Source: Daphnia carinata
Taxonomy: Eukaryota > Arthropoda > Branchiopoda > Diplostraca > Daphniidae
Assembly (NCBI RefSeq): GCF_022539665.2
Contig: NC_081337.1
Span: 4,812,679 to 4,876,678, forward strand
Reading direction: 5' to 3'
Length of the DNA stretch: 64,000 bases
Part shown: one piece after another, positions 47,463 through 60,467 of the stretch
Layout: every line of letters starts with the position of its first letter
Numbering within the stretch: the first letter of the stretch is position 1
The notes under the pieces: model-generated
Told to the model about the DNA's origin: nothing
Seen by the model: only the letters and a program-made list of their open reading frames with translations
Database searches by the model: none
Made by a program: the position numbers and the translations under genes

Positions 47463-50400
47463 CAGCGTTCTAGCATATACCGTTCAAAAGTTAGCATTTT
47501 TAAATTTTTCAAAGCCATCTAGCGGTCGCATTTCAAGTTATAATTAAATCAAACACATCTCAATCGACGTAACTTTTCATTCTGCGTCGAATGGATTCAT
47601 TCCCAGCGTTCTATCTCTAACCGTTCAAAAGTTAGCATTTTTAAATTTTTCAAAGCCATCTAGCGGTCGCATTTCAAGTTATAATTAAATCAAACACATC
47701 TCAATCGACGTAACTTTTCATTCTGCGTCGAATGGTTTCATTCCCAGCGTTCTATATTATCTGTATTCATTGCAATCGGTATATCTCTAACCGTTCAAAA
47801 GTTAGCATTTTTAAATTTTTCAAAGCCATCTAGCGGTCGCATTTCAAGTTATAATTAAATCAAACACATCTCAATCGACGTAACTTTTCATTCTGCGTCG
47901 AATGGATTCATTCCCAGCGTTCTATCTCTAACCGTTCAAAAGTTAGCATTTTTAAATTTTTCAAAGCCATCTAGCGGTCGCATTTCAAGTTATAATTAAA
48001 TCAAACACATCTCAATCGACGTAACTTTTCATTCTGCGTCGAATGGATTCATTCCCAGCGTTCTATCTCTAACCGTTCAAAAGTTAGCATTTTTAAATTT
48101 TTCAAAGCCATCTAGCGGTCGCATTTCAAGTTATAATTAAATCAAACACATCTCAATCGACGTAACTTTTCATTCTGCGTCGAATGGATTCATTCCCAGC
48201 GTTCTATCTCTAACCGTTCAAAAGTTAGCATTTTTAAATTTTTCAAAGCCATCTAGCGGTCGCATTTCAAGTTATAATTAAATCAAACACATCTCAATCG
48301 ACGTAACTTTTCATTCTGCGTCGAATGGATTCATTCCCAGCGTTCTAGCATATACCGTTCAAAAGTTAGCATTTTTAAATTTTTCAAAGCCATCTAGCGG
48401 TCGCATTTCAAGTTATAATTAAATCAAACACATCTCAATCGACGTAACTTTTCATTCTGCGTCGAATGGATTCATTCCCAGCGTTCTATCTCTAACCGTT
48501 CAAAAGTTAGCATTTTTAAATTTTTCAAAGCCATCTAGCGGTCGCATTTCAAGTTATAATTAAATCAAACACATCTCAATCGACGTAACTTTTCATTCTG
48601 CGTCGAATGGATTCATTCCCAGCGTTCTATCTCTAACCGTTCAAAAGTTAGCATTTTTAAATTTTTCAAAGCCATCTAGCGGTCGCATTTCAAGTTATAA
48701 TTAAATCAAACACATCTCAATCGACGTAACTTTTCATTCTGCGTCGAATGGATTCATTCCCAGCTTTCTATCTCTAACCGTTCAAAAAGTTAGCATTTTT
48801 AAATTTTTCAAAGCCATCTAGCGGTCGCATTTCAAGTTATAATTAAATCAAACACATCTCAATCGACGTAACTTTTCATTCTGCGTCGAATGGATTCATT
48901 CCCAGCGTTCTATCTCTAACCGTTCAAAAGTTAGCATTTTTAAATTTTTCAAAGCCATCTAGCGGTCGCATTTCAAGTTATAATTAAATCAAACACATCT
49001 CAATCGACGTAACTTTTCATTCTGCGTCGAATGGATTCATTCCCAGCGTTCTAGCATATACCGTTCAAAAGTTAGCATTTTTAAATTTTTCAAAGCCATC
49101 TAGCGGTCGCATTTCAAGTTATAATTAAATCAAACACATCTCAATCGACGTAACTTTTCATTCTGCGTCGAATGGATTCATTCCCAGCGTTCTATCTCTA
49201 ACCGTTCAAAAGTTAGCATTTTTAAATTTTTCAAAGCCATCTAGCGGTCGCATTTCAAGTTATAATTAAATCAAACACATCTCAATCGACGTAACTTTTC
49301 ATTCTGCGTCGAATGGATTCATTCCCAGCGTTCTATCTCTAACCGTTCAAAAGTTAGCATTTTTAAATTTTTCAAAGCCATCTAGCGGTCGCATTTCAAG
49401 TTATAATTAAATCAAACACATCTCAATCGACGTAACTTTTCATTCTGCGTCGAATGGATTCATTCCCAGCGTTCTATCTCTAACCGTTCAAAAGTTAGCA
49501 TTTTTAAATTTTTCAAAGCCATCTAGCGGTCGCATTTCAAGTTATAATTAAATCAAACACATCTCAATCGACGTAACTTTTCATTCTGCGTCGAATGGAT
49601 TCATTCCCAGCGTTCTATCTCTATACCGTTCAAAAGTTAGCATTTTTAAATTTTTCAAAGCCATCTAGCGGTCGCATTTCAAGTTATAATTAAATCAAAC
49701 ACATCTCAATCGACGTAACTTTTCATTCTGCGTCGAATGGATTCATTCCCAGCGTTCTATCTAACCGTTCAAAAGTTAGCATTTTTAAATTTTTCAAAGC
49801 CATCTAGCGGTCGCATTTCAAGTTATAATTAAATCAAACACATCTCAATCGACGTAACTTTTCATTCTGCGTCGAATGGATTCATTCCCAGCGTTCTAGC
49901 ATATACCGTTCAAAAGTTAGCATTTTTAAATTTTTCAAAGCCATCTAGCGGTCGCATTTCAAGTTATAATTAAATCAAACACATCTCAATCGACGTAACT
50001 TTTCATTCTGCGTCGAATGGATTCATTCCCAGCGTTCTATCTCTAACCGTTCAAAAGTTAGCATTTTTAAATTTTTCAAAGCCATCTAGCGGTCGCATTT
50101 CAAGTTATAATTAAATCAAACACATCTCAATCGACGTAACTTTTCATTCTGCGTCGAATGGATTCATTCCCAGCGTTCTATCTCTAACCGTTCAAAAGTT
50201 AGCATTTTTAAATTTTTCAAAGCCATCTAGCGGTCGCATTTCAAGTTATAATTAAATCAAACACATCTCAATCGACGTAACTTTTCATTCTGCGTCGAAT
50301 GGATTCATTCCCAGCGTTCTATCTCTAACCGTTCAAAAGTTAGCATTTTTAAATTTTTCAAAGCCATCTAGCGGTCGCATTTCAAGTTATAATTAAATCA

Positions 50401-53400
50401 AACACATCTCAATCGACGTAACTTTTCATTCTGCGTCGAATGGATTCATTCCCAGCGTTCTAGCATATACCGTTCAAAAGTTAGCATTTTTAAATTTTTC
50501 AAAGCCATCTAGCGGTCGCATTTCAAGTTATAATTAAATCAAACACATCTCAATCGACGTAACTTTTCATTCTGCGTCGAATGGATTCATTCCCAGCGTT
50601 CTATCTCTAACCGTTCAAAAGTTAGCATTTTTAAATTTTTCAAAGCCATCTAGCGGTCGCATTTCAAGTTATAATTAAATCAAACACATCTCAATCGACG
50701 TAACTTTTCATTCTGCGTCGAATGGATTCATTCCCAGCGTTCTAGCATATACCGTTCAAAAGTTAGCATTTTTAAATTTTTCAAAGCCATCTAGCGGTCG
50801 CATTTCAAGTTATAATTAAATCAAACACATCTCAATCGACGTAACTTTTCATTCTGCGTCGAATGGATTCATTCCCAGCGTTCTATCTCTAACCGTTCAA
50901 AAGTTAGCATTTTTAAATTTTTCAAAGCCATCTAGCGGTCGCATTTCAAGTTATAATTAAATCAAACACATCTCAATCGACGTAACTTTTCATTCTGCGT
51001 CGAATGGATTCATTCCCAGCGTTCTATCTCTAACCGTTCAAAAGTTAGCATTTTTAAATTTTTCAAAGCCATCTAGCGGTCGCATTTCAAGTTATAATTA
51101 AATCAAACACATCTCAATCGACGTAACTTTTCATTCTGCGTCGAATGGATTCATTCCCAGCGTTCTATCTCTAACCGTTCAAAAGTTAGCATTTTTAAAT
51201 TTTTCAAAGCCATCTAGCGGTCGCATTTCAAGTTATAATTAAATCAAACACATCTCAATCGACGTAACTTTTCATTCTGCGTCGAATGGATTCATTCCCA
51301 GCGTTCTATCTCTAACCGTTCAAAAGTTAGCATTTTTAAATTTTTCAAAGCCATCTAGCGGTCGCATTTCAAGTTATAATTAAATCAAACACATCTCAAT
51401 CGACGTAACTTTTCATTCTGCGTCGAATGGATTCATTCCCAGCGTTCTATCTCTAACCGTTCAAAAGTTAGCATTTTTAAATTTTTCAAAGCCATCTAGC
51501 GGTCGCATTTCAAGTTATAATTAAATCAAACACATCTCAATCGACGTAACTTTTCATTCTGCGTCGAATGGATTCATTCCCAGCGTTCTAGCATATACCG
51601 TTCAAAAGTTAGCATTTTTAAATTTTTCAAAGCCATCTAGCGGTCGCATTTCAAGTTATAATTAAATCAAACACATCTCAATCGACGTAACTTTTCATTC
51701 TGCGTCGAATGGATTCATTCCCAGCGTTCTATCTCTAACCGTTCAAAAGTTAGCATTTTTAAATTTTTCAAAGCCATCTAGCGGTCGCATTTCAAGTTAT
51801 AATTAAATCAAACACATCTCAATCGACGTAACTTTTCATTCTGCGTCGAATGGATTCATTCCCAGCGTTCTATCTTTAACCGTTCAAAAGTTAGCATTTT
51901 TAAATTTTTCAAAGCCATCTAGCGGTCGCATTTCAAGTTATAATTAAATCAAACACATCTCAATCGACGTAACTTTTCATTCTGCGTCGAATGGATTCAT
52001 TCCCAGCGTTCTATCTCTAACCGTTCAAAAGTTAGCATTTTTAAATTTTTCAAAGCCATCTAGCGGTCGCATTTCAAGTTATAATTAAATCAAACACATC
52101 TCAATCGACGTAACTTTTCATTCTGCGTCGAATGGATTCATTCCCAGCGTTCTATCTCTAACCGTTCAAAAGTTAGCATTTTTAAATTTTTCAAAGCCAT
52201 CTAGCGGTCGCATTTCAAGTTATAATTAAATCAAACACATCTCAATCGACGTAACTTTTCATTCTGCGTAATGGATTCATTCCCAGCGTTCTAGCATATA
52301 CCGTTCAAAAGTTAGCATTTTTAAATTTTTCAAAGCCATCTAGCGGTCGCATTTCAAGTTATAATTAAATCAAACACATCTCAATCGACGTAACTTTTCA
52401 TTCTGCGTCGAATGGATTCATTCCCAGCGTTCTATCTTTAACCGTTCAAAAGTTAGCATTTTTAAATTTTTCAAAGCCATCTAGCGGTCGCATTTCAAGT
52501 TATAATTAAATCAAACACATCTCAATCGACATCTCAATCGACGTAACTTTTCATTCTGCGTCGAATGGATTCATTCCCAGCGTTCTAGCATATACCGTTC
52601 AAAAGTTAGCATTTTTAAATTTTTCAAAGCCATCTAGCGGTCGCATTTCAAGTTATAATTAAATCAAACACATCTCAATCGACGTAACTTTTCATTCTGC
52701 GTCGAATGGATTCATTCCCAGCGTTCTATCTCTAACCGTTCAAAAGTTAGCATTTTTAAATTTTTCAAAGCCATCTAGCGGTCGCATTTCAAGTTATAAT
52801 TAAATCAAACACATCTCAATCGACGTAACTTTTCATTCTGCGTCGAATGGATTCATTCCCAGCGTTCTATCTCTAACCGTTCAAAAGTTAGCATTTTTAA
52901 ATTTTTCAAAGCCATCTAGCGGTCGCATTTCAAGTTATAATTAAATCAAACACATCTCAATCGACGTAACTTTTCATTCTGCGTCGAATGGATTCATTCC
53001 CAGCGTTCTAGCATATACCGTTCAAAAGTTAGCATTTTTAAATTTTTCAAAGCCATCTAGCGGTCGCATTTCAAGTTATAATTAAATCAAACACATCTCA
53101 ATCGACGTAACTTTTCATTCTGCGTCGAATGGATTCATTCCCAGCGTTCTATCTCTAACCGTTCAAAAGTTAGCATTTTTAAATTTTTCAAAGCCATCTA
53201 GCGGTCGCATTTCAAGTTATAATTAAATCAAACACATCTCAATCGACGTAACTTTTCATTCTGCGTCGAATGGTTTCATTCCCAGCGTTCTATCTCTAAC
53301 CGTTCAAAAGTTAGCATTTTTAAATTTTTCAAAGCCATCTAGCGGTCGCATTTCAAGTTATAATTAAATCAAACACATCTCAATCGACGTAACTTTTCAT

Positions 53401-56400
53401 TCTGCGTCGAATGGATTCATTCCCAGCGTTCTATCTCTAACCGTTCAAAAGTTAGCATTTTTAAATTTTTCAAAGCCATCTAGCGGTCGCATTTCAAGTT
53501 ATAATTAAATCAAACACATCTCAATCGACGTAACTTTTCATTCTGCGTCGAATGGATTCATTCCCAGCGTTCTATCTCTACCGTTCAAAAGTTAGCATTT
53601 TTAAATTTTTCAAAGCCATCTAGCGGTCGCATTTCAAGTTATAATTAAATTAAACACATCTCAATCGACGTAACTTTTCATTCTGCGTCGAATGGATTCA
53701 TTCCCGGCGTTCTAGCATATACCGTTCAAAAGTTAGCATTTTTAAATTTTTCAAAGCGTTCTATCAAACACATCTCAATCGACGTACTTTTCATTCAAAA
53801 GTTAGTTCAAAAGTTTTTTTAAATTTTTCAAAGCCATCTAGCGGTCGCATTTCAAGTTATAATTAAATCAAACACATCTCAATCGACGTAACTTTTCATT
53901 CTGCGTCGAATGGATTCATTCCCAGCGTTCTATCTCTAACCGTTCAAAAGTTAGCATTTTTAAATTTTTCAAAGCCATCTAGCGGTCGCATTTCAAGTTA
54001 TAATTAAATCAAACACATCTCAATCGACGTAACTTTTCATTCTGCGTCGAATGGATTCATTCCCAGCGTTCTATCTCTAACCGTTCAAAAGTTAGCATTT
54101 TTAAATTTTTCAAAGCCATCTAGCGGTCGCATTTCAAGTTATAATTAAATCAAACACATCTCAATCGACGTAACTTTTCATTCTGCGTCGAATGGATTCA
54201 TTCCCAGCGTTCTATCTCTAACCGTTCAAAAGTTAGCATTTTTAAATTTTTCAAAGCCATCTAGCGGTCGCATTTCAAGTTATAATTAAATCAAACACAT
54301 CTCAATCGACGTAACTTTTCATTCTGCGTCGAATGGATTCATTCCCAGCGTTCTATCATATACCGTTCAAAAGTTAGCATTTTTAAATTTTTCAAAGCCA
54401 TCTAGCGGTCGCATTTCAAGTTATAATTAAATCAAACACATCTCAATCGACGTAACTTTTCATTCTGCGTCGAATGGATTCATTCCCAGCGTTCTATCTC
54501 TAACCGTTCAAAAGTTAGCATTTTTAAATTTTTCAAAGCCATCTAGCGGTCGCATTTCAAGTTATAATTAAATCAAACACATCTCAATCGACGTAACTTT
54601 TCATTCTGCGTCGAATGGATTCATTCCCAGCGTTCTATCTCTAACCGTTCAAAAGTTAGCATTTTTAAATTTTTCAAAGCCATCTAGCGGTCGCATTTCA
54701 AGTTATAATTAAATCAAACACATCTCAATCGACGTAACTTTTCATTCTGCGTCGAATGGATTCATTCCCAGCGTTCTATCTCTAACCGTTCAAAAGTTAG
54801 CATTTTTAAATTTTTCAAAGCCATCTAGCGGTCGCATTTCAAGTTATAATTAAATCAAACACATCTCAATCGACGTAACTTTTCATCGCATTTCAAGTTA
54901 TAATTAAATCAAACACATCTCAATCGACGTAACTTTTCATTCTGCGTCGAATGGATTCATTCCCAGCGTTCTAGCATATACCGTTCAAAAGTTAGCATTT
55001 TTAAATTTTTCAAAGCCATCTAGCGGTCGCATTTCAAGTTATAATTAAATCAAACACATCTCAATCGACGTAACTTTTCATTCTGCGTCGAATGGATTCA
55101 TTCCCAGCGTTCTATCTCTAACCGTTCAAAAGTTAGCATTTTTAAATTTTTCAAAGCCATCTAGCGGTCGCATTTCAAGTTATAATTAAATCAAACACAT
55201 CTCAATCGACGTAACTTTTCATTCTGCGTCGAATGGATTCATTCCCAGCGTTCTATCTCTAACCGTTCAAAAGTTAGCATTTTTAAATTTTTCAAAGCCA
55301 TCTAGCGGTCGCATTTCAAGTTATAATTAAATCAAACACATCTCAATCGACGTAACTTTTCATTCTGCGTCGAATGGATTCATTCCCAGCGTTCTATCTC
55401 TAACCGTTCAAAAGTTAGCATTTTTAAATTTTTCAAAGCCATCTAGCGGTCGCATTTCAAGTTATAATTAAATCAAACACATCTCAATCGACGTAACTTT
55501 TCATTCTGCGTCGAATGGATTCATTCCCAGCGTTCTAGCATATACCGTTCAAAAGTTAGCATTTTTAAATTTTTCAAAGCCATCTAGCGGTCGCATTTCA
55601 AGTTATAATTAAATCAAACACATCTCAATCGACGTAACTTTTCATTCTGCGTCGAATGGATTCATTCCCAGCGTTCTATCTCTAACCGTTCAAAAGTTAG
55701 CATTTTTAAATTTTTCAAAGCCATCTAGCGGTCGCATTTCAAGTTATAATTAAATCAAACACATCTCAATCGACGTAACTTTTCATTCTGCGTCGAATGG
55801 ATTCATTCCCAGCGTTCTATCTCTAACCGTTCAAAAGTTAGCATTTTTAAATTTTTCAAAGCCATCTAGCGGTCGCATTTCAAGTTATAATTAAATCAAA
55901 CACATCTCAATCGACGTAACTTTTCATTCTGCGTCGAATGGATTCATTCCCAGCGTTCTATCATATACCGTTCAAAAGTTAGCATTTTTAAATTTTTCAA
56001 AGCCATCTAGCGGTCGCATTTCAAGTTATAATTAAATCAAACACATCTCAATCGACGTAACTTTTCATTCTGCGTCGAATGGATTCATTCCCAGCGTTCT
56101 ATCTCTAACCGTTCAAAAGTTAGCATTTTTAAATTTTTCAAAGCCATCTAGCGGTCGCATTTCAAGTTATAATTAAATCAAACACATCTCAATCGACGTA
56201 ACTTTTCATTCTGCGTCGAATGGATTCATTCCCAGCGTTCTATCTCTAACCGTTCAAAAGTTAGCATTTTTAAATTTTTCAAAGCCATCTAGCGGTCGCA
56301 TTTCAAGTTATAATTAAATCAAACACATCTCAATCGACGTAACTTTTCATTCTGCGTCGAATGGATTCATTCCCAGCGTTCTATCTCTAACCGTTCAAAA

Positions 56401-59400
56401 GTTAGCATTTTTAAATTTTTCAAAGCCATCTAGCGGTCGCATTTCAAGTTATAATTAAATCAAACACATCTCAATCGACGTAACTTTTCATTCTGCGTCG
56501 AATGGATTCATTCCCAGCGTTCTATCTCTAACCGTTCAAAAGTTAGCATTTTTAAATTTTTCAAAGCCATCTAGCGGTCGCATTTCAAGTTATAATTAAA
56601 TCAAACACATCTCAATCGACGTAACTTTTCATTCTGCGTCGAATGGATTCATTCCCAGCGTTCTATCTCTAACCGTTCAAAAGTTAGCATTTTTAAATTT
56701 TTCAAAGCCATCTAGCGGTCGCATTTCAAGTTATAATTAAATCAAACACATCTCAATCGACGTAACTTTTCATTCTGCGTCGAATGGATTCATTCCCAGC
56801 GTTCTAGCATATACCGTTCAAAAGTTAGCATTTTTAAATTTTTCAAAGCCATCTAGCGGTCGCATTTCAAGTTATAATTAAATCAAACACATCTCAATCG
56901 ACGTAACTTTTCATTCTGCGTCGAATGGATTCATTCCCAGCGTTCTATCTCTAACCGTTCAAAAGTTAGCATTTTTAAATTTTTCAAAGCCATCTAGCGG
57001 TCGCATTTCAAGTTATAATTAAATCAAACACATCTCAATCGACGTAACTTTTCATTCTGCGTCGAATGGATTCATTCCCAGCGTTCTAGCATATACCGTT
57101 CAAAAGTTAGCATTTTTAAATTTTTCAAAGCCATCTAGCGGTCGCATTTCAAGTTATAATTAAATCAAACACATCTCAATCGACGTAACTTTTCATTCTG
57201 CGTCGAATGGATTCATTCCCAGCGTTCTATCTCTAACCGTTCAAAAGTTAGCATTTTTAAATTTTTCAAAGCCATCTAGCGGTCGCATTTCAAGTTATAA
57301 TTAAATCAAACACATCTCAATCGACGTAACTTTTCATTCTGCGTCGAATGGATTCATTCCCAGCGTTCTATCTCTAACCGTTCAAAAGTTAGCATTTTTA
57401 AATTTTTCAAAGCCATCTAGCGGTCGCATTTCAAGTTATAATTAAATCAAACACATCTCAATCGACGTAACTTTTCATTCTGCGTCGAATGGATTCATTC
57501 CCAGCGTTCTATCTTTAACCGTTCAAAAGTTAGCATTTTTAAATTTTTCAAAGCCATCTAGCGGTCGCATTTCAAGTTATAATTAAATCAAACACATCTC
57601 AATCGACGTAACTTTTCATTCTGCGTCGAATGGATTCATTCCCAGCGTTCTATCTCTAACCGTTCAAAAGTTAGCATTTTTAAATTTTTCAAAGCCATCT
57701 AGCGGTCGCATTTCAAGTTATAATTAAATCAAACACATCTCAATCGACGTAACTTTTCATTCTGCGTCGAATGGATTCATTCCCAGCGTTCTAGCATATA
57801 CCTCTAACCGTTTAAAAGTTAGCATTTTTAAATTTTTCAAAGCCATCTAGCGGTCGCATTTCAAGTTATAATTAAATCAAACACATCTCAATCGACGTAA
57901 CTTTTCATTCTGCGTCGAATGGATTCATTCCCAGCGTTCTATCTCTAACCGTTCAAAAGTTAGCATTTTTAAATTTTTCAAAGCCATCTAGCGGTCGCAT
58001 TTCAAGTTATAATTAAATCAAACACATCTCAATCGACGTAACTTTTCATTCTGCGTCGAATGGATTCATTCCCAGCGTTCTATCTCTAACCGTTCAAAAG
58101 TTAGCATTTTTAAATTTTTCAAAGCCATCTAGCGGTCGCATTTCAAGTTATAATTAAATCAAACACATCTCAATCGACGTAACTTTTCATTCTGCGTCGA
58201 ATGGATTCATTCCCAGCGTTCTATCTCTAACCGTTCAAAAGTTAGCATTTTTAAATTTTTCAAAGCCATCTAGCGGTCGCATTTCAAGTTATAATTAAAT
58301 CAAACACATCTCAATCGACGTAACTTTTCATTCTGCGTCGAATGGATTCATTCCCAACGTTCTATCTCTAACCGTTCAAAAGTTAGCATTTTTAAATTTT
58401 TCAAAGCCATCTAGCGGTCGCATTTCAAGTTATAATTAAATCAAACACATTTCAATCGACGTAACTTTTCATTCTGCGTCGAATGGATTCATTCCCAGCG
58501 TTTTATCTCTAATCGTTCAAAAGTTAGCATTTTTAAATTTTTCAAAGCCATCTAGCGGTCGCATTTCAAGTTATAATAAAATCAAACACATCTCAATCGA
58601 CGTAACTTTTCATTCTGCGTCGAATGGATTCATTCCCAGCGTTCTATCTCTAACCGTTCAAAAGTTAGCATTTTTAAATTTTTCAAAGCCATCTAGCGGT
58701 CGCATTTCAAGTTATAATAAAATCAAACACATCTCAATCGACGTAACTTTTCATTCTGCGTCGAATGGATTCATTCCCAGCGTTCTATCTCTAACCGTTC
58801 AAAAGTTAGCATTTTTAAATTTTTCAAAGCCATCTAGCGGTCGCATTTCAAGTTATAATTAAATCAAACACATCTCAATCGACGTAACTTTTCATTCTGC
58901 GTCGAATGGATTCATTCCCAGCGTTCTATCTCTAACCGTTCAAAAGTTAGCATTTTTAAATTTTTCAAAGCCATCTAGCGGTCGCATTTCAAGTTATAAT
59001 TAAATCAAACACATCTCAATCGACGTAACTTTTCATTCTGCGTCGAATGGATTCATTCCCAGCGTTCTATCTCTAACCGTTCAAAAGTTAGCATTTTTAA
59101 ATTTTTCAAAGCCATCTAGCGGTCGCATTTCAAGTTATAATAAAATCAAACACATCTCAATCGACGTAACTTTTCATTCTGCGTCGAATGGATTCATTCC
59201 CAGCGTTCTAGCATATACCGTTAAAAAGTTAGCATTTTTAAATTTTTCAAAGCCATCTAGCGGTCGCATTTCAAGTTATAATAAAATCAAACACATCTCA
59301 ATCGACGTAACTTTTCATTCTGCGTCGAACGGATTCATTCCCAGCGTTCTATCTCTAACCGTTCAAAAGTTAGCATTTTTAAAATTTTCAAAGCCATCTA

Positions 59401-59779
59401 GCGGTCGCATTTCAAGTTATAATTAAATCAAACACATCTCAATCGACGTAACTTTTTATTCTGCGTCGAATGGATTCATTCCCAGCGTTCTAGCATATAC
59501 CGTTCAAAAGTTAGCATTTTTAAATTTTTCAAAGCCATCTAGCGGTCGCATTTCAAGTTATAATAAAATCAAACACATCTCAATCGACGTAACTTTTCAT
59601 TCTGCGTCGAATGGATTCATTCCCAGCGTTCTAGCATATACCGTTCAAAAGTTAGCATTTTAAAATTTTTCAAAGCCATCTAGCGGTCGCATTTCAAGTT
59701 ATAATTAAATCAAACACATCTCAATCGACGTAACTTTTCATTCTGCGTCGAATGGATTCATTCCCAGCGTTCTAGCATA
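47463..59779. repeat. 141-bp satellite array, about 87 monomers
   Basis: Head-to-tail monomers of 141 bp (successive CAGCGTTC starts at 47605, 47746, 47916, 48057 and 48198; one early unit is 29 bp longer). Monomers are nearly identical. Two subtypes differ after CAGCGTTCTA: TCTCTAACCG (majority) or GCATATACCG. Each monomer has an inverted repeat TCGACG...CGTCGA with a 15-bp loop and a CCGCTAGATGGC word on the minus strand. There are no ORFs. Rearranged monomers occur at 52530, 53750-53825, 54885 and 57800. Monomers with AATAAAATC cluster at 58570-59580, showing more divergence near the right edge. Confidence 0.95.
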
Positions 59780-59879
59780 NNNNNNNNNNNNNNNNNNNNN
59801 NNNNNNNNNNNNNNNNNNNNNNNNNNNNNNNNNNNNNNNNNNNNNNNNNNNNNNNNNNNNNNNNNNNNNNNNNNNNNNN
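59780..59879. other. Assembly gap (100 N)
   Basis: Second 100-N placeholder, between the satellite and the 436-bp array. The true distance and linkage are unknown. Confidence 0.95.
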
Positions 59880-60272
59880 AGGTCTGTGGTTCAACTCCCA
59901 GACAGGTGTGGTCTATTCTGACATTCCTGTGCGTGGTCGCACCTTAGCCTACCAATTCTGATTGCGAAAAGTATACTATTCCTCTGAAAGGGCTCCCGGT
60001 TCGACTCCGGAAGGACTACCGGTTCGATTCCGGCACTAACTCAACGGGATATCAAGACGGGATGGAAGGGACACGTGGGCTTACGCGGCGTGGCTTTCTC
60101 CTAGGCTAATTGGTGGCTGATTGCTTCGCAATCAGTGTCGATCATCAATTAACCTACATAACATAATCTAACCTTACAAACCTGGCCTAACCTAACCCGT
60201 TACCAGCGTTGTAAATGAGATCGCCCCCAAAAATACACAACAGAACACATGAGTCAAGTAAGAGAATAGTAT

Positions 60273-60344
60273 CACCTAGTAGCTCAGTGGTTAGAGCGTT
60301 GGCCCGGCAAGCCAAAGGTCTGTGGTTCAACTCCCAGACAGGTG
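60273..60344 (+). tRNA. tRNA-like sequence (Pol III promoter module), first complete of nine
   Basis: 72 nt with a D arm (GCTC/GAGC), a perfect 5-bp anticodon stem (TTGGC/GCCAA) and A box TAGCTCAGTGG at 60280-60290. The B box GGTTCAACTCC is at 60324-60334. The acceptor pairs only CACCT/AGGTG, the T stem needs a bulge, and position 33 is C and not U; the anticodon would be GGC (Ala). This is a degenerate, SINE-like tRNA derivative and not a safe functional tRNA. Identical copies: 60710-60781, 61146-61217, 61582-61653, 62018-62089, 62454-62525, 62891-62962, 63327-63398 and 63763-63834, with a 3' half at 59880-59908. Confidence 0.5.
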
Positions 60345-60433
60345 TGGTCTATTCTGACATTCCTGTGCGTGGTCGCACCTTAGCCTACCAATTCTGATTG
60401 CGAAAAGTATACTATTCCTCTGAAAGGGCTCCC

Positions 60434-60467
60434 GGTTCGACTCCGGAAGGACTACCGGTTCGATTCC
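60434..60467 (+). promoter_or_regulatory. Two extra B-box / T-arm-like hairpins per 436-bp unit
   Basis: GGTTCGACTCC (60434-60444) and GGTTCGATTCC (60457-60467) both fit the Pol III B-box consensus GGTTCGANTCC, better than the one inside the tRNA-like segment. Each sits in a CCGG/CCGG stem with a 7-nt loop, exactly like a tRNA T arm, but without the rest of a tRNA. They recur in every unit. Confidence 0.55.

Noticed and set aside
47463-59779. CRISPR-like regular repeat array
   Set aside because: The 141-bp monomers are contiguous with no unique spacers, and the window is eukaryotic.
60273-60344. Genuine tRNA-Ala(GGC) gene
   Set aside because: C at position 33, an incomplete acceptor stem and a bulged T stem argue against a functional tRNA, so it is listed only as tRNA-like.
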